Origin: Isoetes taiwanensis
Lineage: Eukaryota; Streptophyta; Lycopodiopsida; Isoetales; Isoetaceae
Direction: 5' to 3'
Assembly (NCBI GenBank): GCA_021234155.1
Contig: JAJEKV010000030.1
Coordinates: forward strand, 6,631,890-6,695,889
Length of the DNA: 64,000 nucleotides
Position numbers and translations under genes: made by a program. The notes under the pieces were generated by a model. That model saw only the letters and a list, made by a program, of their open reading frames with translations. It did no database searches and had not been told where the DNA came from. Position 1 is the first letter of the stretch, and every line of letters begins with the position of its first letter. Below are positions 57,205 through 64,000 of the stretch, piece by piece.

Positions 57205-57939
57205 AAATACCATGATTGACGTCTCCTTATATGAGTTATTTTGTGCTGAGAGTAAGGTTCTGTTTGTCTGGGGATGTAATTGTTTTTCGACTAAGGAAAC
57301 AATAACTGGGGATACCACGATAATCCGAGAACGAAGATTGAATCAGGGAGTGGGACAGAAACTCGCAGACAGGGAAAACGACATAAAAAACTCGAAATTC
57401 TGGCATCGGCAATTTCAAATTAAAGATCCGTTGCGGAGTAAGGATAAAAAGGGTATATAACTTAAAATTGCTAAAGAAACAAACTTTCAAAATTATTTGA
57501 ATTGTTAAGATAAATGGGCGACAAGGCAAATCGGGGGGAGAGCGTGAAAATCAGAAATTAAATATAAATTGCAGGGAATTAGCATTTACGATCGGTTCGA
57601 CGTGTCGCCATAATCATTAGACCTAGGAAAATGGTAATAATGATAAATATAGATAAAGGGAGGATAGAGTACGGGTGTCAGTGTAGCCGGTAGCGGATAT
57701 ACGCATACGAAAGCCCCAAGGGCAGGATAAGACAAGACCGGCAATTAAGACAGACGGGCGTAATAAAGGAGTGGGAATTTAGATAAATTTCGTAACCCTA
57801 AAAGCTCTAACACATGTATAACAAGGAGAAGACGAAGAGTGGTGCTCCGCCCTCCAGATTTCTGGATTTTTGGATTTCTTGAGCTCCGGCATAGCAGTGC
57901 AGCACTCGACTCGATTCCGGCTCACAATTTAGAAGCATA
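57205..57939. other. A-rich spacer with LINE 5' UTR-like sequence
   Basis: Around 57410-57465 the string CAATTTCAAATTAAAGATCC and the following AAGGATAAAAAGGGTATATA resemble 60333-60390 of the group-C LINE. Part of this spacer may therefore be a LINE 5' UTR remnant. AACCCTA at 57794-57800 is a telo-box-like motif about 140 bases before the next ORF. Confidence 0.4.
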
Positions 57940-58488
57940 ATGGATAAGAGAAAGAAGGTTGTCGAAGATCATGTTGCGTATAAACAGACAGGCAAGAAGC
58001 GCCCAAGGGCCGGGGTTCCGGGCAATCTCACAGTGCCCTGGAACCCGGATCTGGAAGATCTTAATCCGTGGTGCATATGCGAGCAGGATTGTTTGTGCTT
58101 AGGCCGAGGTTTATCGTCTTGCATAAGATGCGGGAGAGTCCATTGCCTGTTCTGTGATCACATTCATCATGCGCAAGCAATGAGAGACGCAGGTTACAAC
58201 CTCGGTCTGCTAGGAACGCTTGGAGTTTTGGCGGATAAGAACGATACAGTTCAGCGCCAAGACATGGACAGGGTAATGCAATGTTTTAACATGCTTCAGA
58301 TACATGCAGCAATCCAGAAATCCTCCAGCTACCAACATGATCTTATGATAGGAGATTTCGGCAAGGTGTGCATATACTGTTGCAAGAGAAATCCAGATGA
58401 TTATATATGCCAGGCATTCATGGCAAGAAATTTGGAAAAGGTCCAAAAGTTAGGAGAGCCTTCGACAGGCAAAAAACAAAGGAAGTAA
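57940..58488 (+). CDS. intact Cys-rich 182-residue protein, unknown
   Basis: One uninterrupted ORF from ATG to TAA, without introns. Residues 1-25 are strongly basic (MDKRKKVVED; GKKRPRAG), like a nuclear signal. Residues 45-77 form a dense metal-site candidate: C45-x-C47, C51-x-C53, C61-x2-C64, H68-C69, C72 and H74/H76/H77. A helical middle is followed by a second cluster VCIYCCKRNPDDYIC (144-157) and a basic end GKKQRK. The spacing CxC...SSCIRCGRVHC recalls zinc ribbons of the TRIP4/ASC-1 type, but I cannot assign it. It is the only long unbroken ORF in a neighbourhood of decayed elements. A telo-box-like motif upstream hints at transcription. Alternatives: an accessory ORF of a LINE or an intronless retro-gene. 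Confidence 0.6.
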   Translation: MDKRKKVVEDHVAYKQTGKKRPRAGVPGNLTVPWNPDLEDLNPWCICEQDCLCLGRGLSSCIRCGRVHCLFCDHIHHAQAMRDAGYNLGLLGTLGVLADKNDTVQRQDMDRVMQCFNMLQIHAAIQKSSSYQHDLMIGDFGKVCIYCCKRNPDDYICQAFMARNLEKVQKLGEPSTGKKQRK

Positions 58489-59150
58489 ATATCCGAGAGG
58501 AAGAAACGAGGGAGGAACGGGAGGAAGGGCCAAAGATGGAGGGGAATGAAGGGGATAGGATAGAATGTTCTGTTTTGTTTTATTTTTTCTTTTGAATCAT
58601 TATCTTTTTAGCCTCTGATTTATAGATTATCTCTGTCAGCTGTCAAGATAATGCATTTGTATCAACCCATGGCTGAATATGGAATTTTTAGTTGATGTGA
58701 GTGAATCTAGAAAGAAAAGAAATGAACTATGTATGATGAATGGCATATACTTCAGTAATGGCTGAATTTGTCAAAGATATGTACCTGGGAAAAGCAACTT
58801 TTGAATACAAATATAGACTTTCGGATGTTACATGTAAAACAGCTTCTCTCTGTAACTTAGATCGTCTGCTTTTGTTGTGCTTTGCTTCTTGTTTAAAGCA
58901 TTATAATTTAGTCCTAATGTAATCAATTGATTACGGAATTTTGGATACCTTCATAATTTCTGTGATGATTCTGCAAAATTTACCTCTGATGGTATACGAT
59001 AATACGATGAAGAGACTCATGAATTATATTTTGAAACGTACCCATGGATACATAGACCTGGGAGAGTGGCATGGTAATTCTATTATAACATTATGACAAA
59101 TGTATGGAATATGAAAGATCTGTTCCTTCTAGATTTATGTACTGGTAGTT
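58489..59150. other. 3' flank of the Cys-rich ORF
   Basis: Purine-rich sequence to about 58570, then T-rich and AT-rich sequence. No other coding recognised. Confidence 0.4.
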
Positions 59151-59744
59151 AAACATCAGCGGGATTCATCCAACAACAAGGAAGGTGATAGCAGGCACGA
59201 CAGTAAAAGAGATCAGTAAACAGAAGAGAGATCGCGGGATATAGGAACAGGGACACGCTGACCGAAAATGGCAAGAGGATATAAATACGGCAAGAAAACC
59301 AAACATGCAGTTAACTATGGAGTGCGATCCCCTAGAATCACGAATCAGTATTGTAAGCAGCAGTACAAATTAATCAAATCAGATATTTGGGACAGCAGAC
59401 ACAGTAGTAGAAGGATAAGTAAAAGCTGGAGAATCGCAGGATGTTGACACAGAGAAGAGTCGAATGAAGCAGCAAAAGGATCTAGATACGGTAAGGTATA
59501 AAACAACGGACAGCCATGGACTATGACACGGCGGGAACCAACACTGAACACAAAAAGGTGGCGAAGGTGGTAGGCTCGGGAGGAACTCATGACAAAAAGG
59601 TGACAGATAAGCAAATAGATGACAAAGCGGTGCCATGTCATACAGGCATACTGACAGAGGGAAATGGACGATATGTAGATGACAAAAAGATAAAATAGCA
59701 ATGGGAACATACATTGGAACCACAGGGAAAGGTAAATCATGGAA

Positions 59745-60165
59745 GTGGACAGAATAAGTTGCGGGATAGAGAGGCCCAGCCTCCGCCGCGCACCAGTATA
59801 GCGAGGGCTAGACCCACCAACTGATAAATTGGACCACTGCAAATTCAGAACACAAAAAAAAGGTCACAAGATTATAAGAGTAAAAGGTGGACGGGACAAG
59901 CTACGGGACAGAGAGGCTAAGCCTCCGCCATACACCAGGATAGCGAGGGCTAGACCCACCAGCTGGTAACCTGGACCACTAAAATCTCGCTGAAACCAGG
60001 AGAATAAAATCTAACATCTATATGATATCGGGGTATGAAAAATACCCCGATTGTCAAAAAGGAGAATGGGGCAAATTATGGACTGAGGGGTATAACCCCC
60101 GCCATAGGCCAGGATAGCGTGGGCTCGACCCCCAACTGGTTCCCAGCTCACCAAAATGACAGAAA
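59745..60165 (+). repeat. three related units in the LINE 5' UTR
   Basis: Units at about 59745-59840, 59885-59985 and 60062-60160 share GAGGC, CCTCCGCC or CCCCCGCCATA, CACCAG-ATAGCGAGGGCTAG, ACCCACCA-CTG and a GGACCACT-like end. The spacers are unlike each other. Repeated 5' UTR monomers occur in some mammalian L1 promoters; function here is not shown. Confidence 0.75.
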
Positions 60166-60481
60166 TGCAGAAATGCTTAAACGCACGGTAGGCAGCTACT
60201 GAACTAATTGGCTCAGAGAGGGTCACCCCCGGCCAATCAACGAAGATGGAATATGACAGTATCGGGAGGGGAGGATCGAATAATAAAAGAAGACGGGCGG
60301 AATAATTAATGATTATGGGCAATTCAAAATTCAAAACTAAAACGGTGATTTCAAATAAAAGACCGTTTATAAGGATATAATATATACCCCTTAAGGAAGT
60401 ATTACAGCTACCTTACCAGAGAGATTCTAGTACGATAGTCCAGTCAAGAGCCACCTCAGAATTTTTTTGTAATCAGAAGCT

Positions 60482-61558
60482 ATGGCCGATAACACCAACA
60501 GCAGCCAGCAGAAGAGAGCAGATGCAGCGAAAGCGCCAGTGAGCCAACAGGACCTTAGGGATTTCCTGGCACAGATGGACAAGCAGTTAGAGTCGAGAAT
60601 TCCGAGCATGGATGCACTCAACACACTGGCGGAAACATGTAATCGTAATAAATTAGCCATCTCCAATATGGACGTGAGGATAGGAGGGATCGAGAGGACG
60701 AATGAGGAGATGCAGCGCAGAATGGACGAGATTGAAGAAGAGAAAGCAAAAATTCTGCAGAGGTTGGTTGAATTAGAGAAATCAAATATTGAGTTAGATG
60801 CATGGGAGTCTTTTAATAGGATAAAGCCTCATATCATGGAATTTGAGGAGCAGAGTAGAATTAAGCATGACGTTAGGCTAATTGGAGTAGCGGAGAAATC
60901 TAATGAGGACATATATCGAGTGACTACAGAGATGATAGAGACAGTGTTCAAGGAACACAGGAGCATCATTGTCAAGGCATTACGGTCAGGCCAATGGAGA
61001 GGGCGGTCGAGATACATAAATCTGACATTGAGGGATCTGGCAACCAAAGAAAGGATATTGCAGATGGGATCCAGATTGAGGAGTGGGATCAAGGTACAGG
61101 AGGCTCTAACAGTCATGCAGCGACAAGGGCTGCACAGGGAGCTGGCCAAGGCCAGGGAGTTGAACCAAGCAGGAATACACACGGGTGTCGGGAACGGCAA
61201 AGTCTACCTTCACAAGGGTAAGGAAACAGGTTACCCTGACACAGGAACAGAATATGGGAGCACAGGGACAAGCAAAAACAACAGAATTGGAGAAGGAAAA
61301 CATAAACCCCCTGATGACCATACAGCAGGGGCAGGAGAGCAGAGTTCTGGGGGGGCGCTAAGGGCGATAACGTTAGAAGGGAATCAGCACAGAGGAGCAG
61401 AAAGAAGCGGAAACGGGGGCGACGAAGACCGAACACCGCAAGCGGGGATCATGGGCCCAACCCCGACAATGAAGACCAGAGAAAAGCCAAAAAGAACAGG
61501 CAACGGGACAGAGTACACGGAGACCCCGAAGGAGCAACCTCGAGGGAAGAGACGCTGA
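60482..61558 (+). CDS. LINE ORF1 protein, coiled coil plus RRM/CTD-like (L1 ORF1p type)
   Basis: 358 residues, intact. Residues about 50-105 are heptad-like and charged (ERTNEEMQRRMDEIEEEKAK), a probable coiled coil. Then VRLIGVAE (131-138), RYINLTLRD...KERIL (177-193), and IKVQEALT...LHRELAKARELNQAGI with KVYL (203-243). This order matches the RRM and C-terminal domains of animal L1 ORF1p (LRIIGIPE; RxIxVRFxxxxxKExIL; IxLxxDLS). That protein is a trimeric nucleic-acid chaperone of the retrotransposition particle. The last ~110 residues are polar and disordered. There is no CCHC knuckle, unlike the ORF1 of common plant L1s. Start: first ATG after the UTR repeats. Confidence 0.75.
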   Translation: MADNTNSSQQKRADAAKAPVSQQDLRDFLAQMDKQLESRIPSMDALNTLAETCNRNKLAISNMDVRIGGIERTNEEMQRRMDEIEEEKAKILQRLVELEKSNIELDAWESFNRIKPHIMEFEEQSRIKHDVRLIGVAEKSNEDIYRVTTEMIETVFKEHRSIIVKALRSGQWRGRSRYINLTLRDLATKERILQMGSRLRSGIKVQEALTVMQRQGLHRELAKARELNQAGIHTGVGNGKVYLHKGKETGYPDTGTEYGSTGTSKNNRIGEGKHKPPDDHTAGAGEQSSGGALRAITLEGNQHRGAERSGNGGDEDRTPQAGIMGPTPTMKTREKPKRTGNGTEYTETPKEQPRGKRR

Positions 61559-61560
61559 CA

Positions 61561-63898
61561 ATATGGTACTGGAATTGTACCGGATATCCGTGGGATGACG
61601 GAGAGAGACTCGAGGGTGCCCACAGCTGCGACATAATATGTCTAGTAGAGACGTGGGAGCACAACATCAAGAGGCTGCCAGAGGAAGAGGGATATCAGCT
61701 ATTCACGTGTTGGAAAGATAAGGATTTCAAGATAGAGAGGGGAAGTGCAGGCCTGGCCTGTTATGTAAAGAATAGTATAGCCAACAGCGCATGTATTTTA
61801 CATTCAGATATCAATAAAAGATACGTGGTGTTGAATATTCAAGTCCAAAACAAACAAGACCTATTTCTGATCATAGCATACTATCCGCCAAACAGTGACA
61901 AGCTAGAGCTGTTAGACCTAGGTGAGAGTATGATGAAATGGAAAGAAGAGGGGCCAATGATTCTAGTAGGGGACTTAAATGCCAGAACTAGACAGGAACA
62001 AGCACAAAGCACGAACATTGATGAAACGGATGGTCAGATAATATACACAGCAAGAACACAGGAGTGGCAGAGAGATACAGAGGATAAGGCAGAGGTCAAC
62101 GCTAAAGGCAAATTACAGCTTGAAGTTTGCACAGTGACGGGGGTAATCATAACTAATGGAGTGCAAAAATGGGGAGGATCAGGGAGCTTCACGAGCCAAA
62201 ATGCACACGGGAAGAGCATAGTAGACTATGTAATTATGAATGGTCAAGCAGTGGAAATAGTTGTAGGGTTTATGCTACAAGAATGGCCGACTGGGAAAAG
62301 GGAAAGTCATAGACCGATCCAATTAACACTCAAAGGGGGTGGGACAACACAGGTCGATAACACAGGGGAAAAAAAAGAGGAAGAGAAAACGAGGATAAGA
62401 ATCCAATTTCAGGAAAAATACATAGATACATTCATACAAGCGATCAGGGAAGAAATGGAAAAGTGGGAATGGGGAAAACACAAGGCAGATGACAATGGCA
62501 ACGTCAGGTATTCGGGAAAAAGAAAAGACCCAGGAAGAACAAGGCTTTCAAGGCATCAGTATGGTATGATGACGAATGCAGGGAACAAAAAAGAAGAGCC
62601 AAAGAGCACATAGGGAAGGAGACATACCAGACAGAAAAAGCAGCATACCTAAGACTATTGAAGTTAAAACGGAATAAGAACTTGCTGCAGCATCAATGGG
62701 GTCTGGCAAAACTGTTGAAGAGGCAGCCCCGAAGGTTTTGGAGGGGATTCAAAAGGAAGGGAGGGGGGAATATGAAAACAGAGAATGAGCAGGACATTAT
62801 TGGAGCAGCCGGATGGGAGAAGTAGCTGGAGAAATTGTATAAGACAGGGGCATCTCCAATATCAATACCGACTGTAGGATTCGGATAAACCATGCTTCAA
62901 CATACAAGAGGTAATGGTAGCCTTAAACAGGATGGCTAACCATAAAGTCCCCGATCTCTACGGTCTGACAGTGGAATTACTAAAATGTGCTGAAACAGAA
63001 ATAGGGAAACAGGTCACGGACATTTTCAATGGCATAATATACACAGGGCTTCCAGACAGGTGGACATACAATAGGGTCATACCTCTACATAAGGCAGGAA
63101 GCAGACAAGATCCAGGTAACTATAGGACAATAATGGTGAGTTCCATCTTTGCAAAATGGTTCAGAAAGGCACTGGACAACAAATTAAAGAAATGGGCAGA
63201 AGCGGGAAACCTGAGGGCACAAGGACAAGCAGGTTTCATGCCAGAACACTCAACCACAGACCATCTAGTAACTCTCCGGATACTAATAGAACAGAACAAA
63301 GCACAGGGAAGAAAGATAATTTGCTGTTTTGTAGATTTCAGGAAAGCATTCGACACAGTCCCGAGAGAGAAGCTATTACAAAGGTTGATAGACATGCAAG
63401 CCCCAAGAAGCATGGTAGGATCGATTGCAAGACTATAACATAGGGTATATGCGAAGATGGAGCAGGAAGGACAGCCAATAGACTGTGATAACGGGCGTCA
63501 AACAGGGGTGCCCGTTATCCCCGACTCTATTTGGGATATACATAGATGCTTTACAGGGTTACATAGCAGAACAGCAAGGGGAAGAATACGCCCCTACGTT
63601 AGGAGACACCAAGGTACCGATTATGATGTACGCTGACGATCTGAGCATGATGGCCACAACAAATAAGGGGATGCACAGACTACTAAAATTACTGGAAAAT
63701 TTCTGTGAAAAAACTGGGCTAACAGTAAATCTAGCAAAGACCAAGATAGTCATCTTCGGCCATAAGAACAGGCATAGATCCTTCAGATATAGGGAAACAG
63801 AAATAGAGGAAGCAACAAAATATAGGTATCTGGGGTATGATGCACATGGCACAGGGAAGTGGGCTAAGGGTGCAGAACGAGGTTCCAAACAGCCATAG
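61561..63898 (+). pseudogene. LINE ORF2: APE endonuclease and reverse transcriptase, frame-broken
   Basis: The frame beginning at 61561 overlaps the end of ORF1 in another frame and has no ATG at the junction. Endonuclease motifs: IWYWNCTGYPW, CLVETWEH, VGDLNAR, KSIVDYVI and SHRPI. A break follows near 62600. RT then begins in another frame at 62914: NHKVPDLYGLTVELLKCA, NYRTIMVSSIFAKWF, EHSTTDHLVTL, CCFVDFRKAFDTVPREKLL, TAA at about 63436, a shift, then GVKQGCPLSPTLFGIYIDAL and MMYADDLSMMA with LTVNLAKTKIVIFG. The downstream domains lie beyond the window or are shifted. Confidence 0.9.
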
Positions 63899-64000
63899 GG
63901 AGCTATTTCAATATGAAAAATTTCTGCAACAAAAGTAGAATAATTGACTGGGACATCAAATGCTACCTATTCAGTGCAGCAGTAGCCACTACACAATTAT

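Larger units (their letters stand above)
59150..64000 (+). mobile_element. group-C LINE, near-complete 5' side, runs off the window
   Basis: Order: A/G-rich 5' UTR from about 59150 with repeated units, ORF1 (60482-61558), then ORF2 with endonuclease and RT to the window end. The related minus-strand copy at 33360-34990 supports the borders of the coding parts. The 3' end is outside the window. The 5' boundary is inferred from the change from AT-rich to purine-rich sequence. Confidence 0.88.

Noticed and set aside
59345-59842. 165-codon minus-strand ORF
   Set aside because: Antisense of the LINE 5' UTR, with Leu/Ser/Cys-rich content and no domain.
1-64000. tRNA, rRNA, CRISPR arrays and bacterial operons
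   Set aside because: No cloverleaf boxes, rRNA core sequence or regularly spaced direct-repeat array was seen; gene structure is eukaryotic.

Overview
The window is nuclear DNA of a land plant. The evidence is a set of intron-bearing nuclear genes with GT-AG introns (ribosomal protein eL28, a HESO1-type terminal uridylyltransferase, a YAF9/GAS41 YEATS protein, a mitochondrial ATPase inhibitor IF1), an S-domain receptor-kinase copy, a PPR fragment, a Copia element primed by initiator-Met tRNA and a telo-box promoter motif. The gene content and the mixture of LINE types would suit a large repeat-rich genome of a fern, lycophyte or gymnosperm. The species cannot be fixed from this sequence alone.

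Layout: 1-102 is the 3' end of an unknown gene. RPL28 lies at 628-1807 (+). 4175-16200 is a nest of retroelements: a plant-type L1 LINE split by a Copia element with intact LTRs, target duplication and PBS, then further L1 pieces in both orientations. 17035-21868 (-) is a HESO1-like gene whose last exon is partly tandemly duplicated. 23800-24065 is a decayed DUF506 copy. 25944-28690 holds a degenerate PIF/Harbinger pair (Myb/SANT protein plus transposase) with a LINE tail inserted in it. 30658-31154 is a fold-back element. 33058-37890 holds a PPR remnant and two LINE copies on the minus strand. 38490-40453 (-) is YAF9, and 42092-43109 (+) is IF1. 44781-48556 contains tandem repeats, a GC-rich palindrome, a LINE piece and two short inverted-repeat elements. 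47794-50669 (+) is a broken S-domain receptor kinase. 52543-57190 (-) is a long GC-rich LINE. 57940-58488 (+) is an intact Cys-rich ORF of unknown function. 59150-64000 (+) is a LINE with repeated 5' UTR units, an ORF1 resembling animal L1 ORF1p, and an endonuclease/RT ORF2 running off the window.

The cellular genes do not form a pathway; they are housekeeping and regulatory genes scattered in a transposon-dominated landscape. Three LINE groups can be told apart: A, plant-type L1; B, GC-rich, ending in GACGnTAAAA plus a microsatellite; C, A-rich on the coding strand, with an L1-ORF1p-like ORF1. B and C have similar endonuclease starts (M/VETWEH).

Many otherwise good genes carry single-base frame breaks. 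This could be real decay or unpolished long-read sequence, and it affects how several calls should be read.
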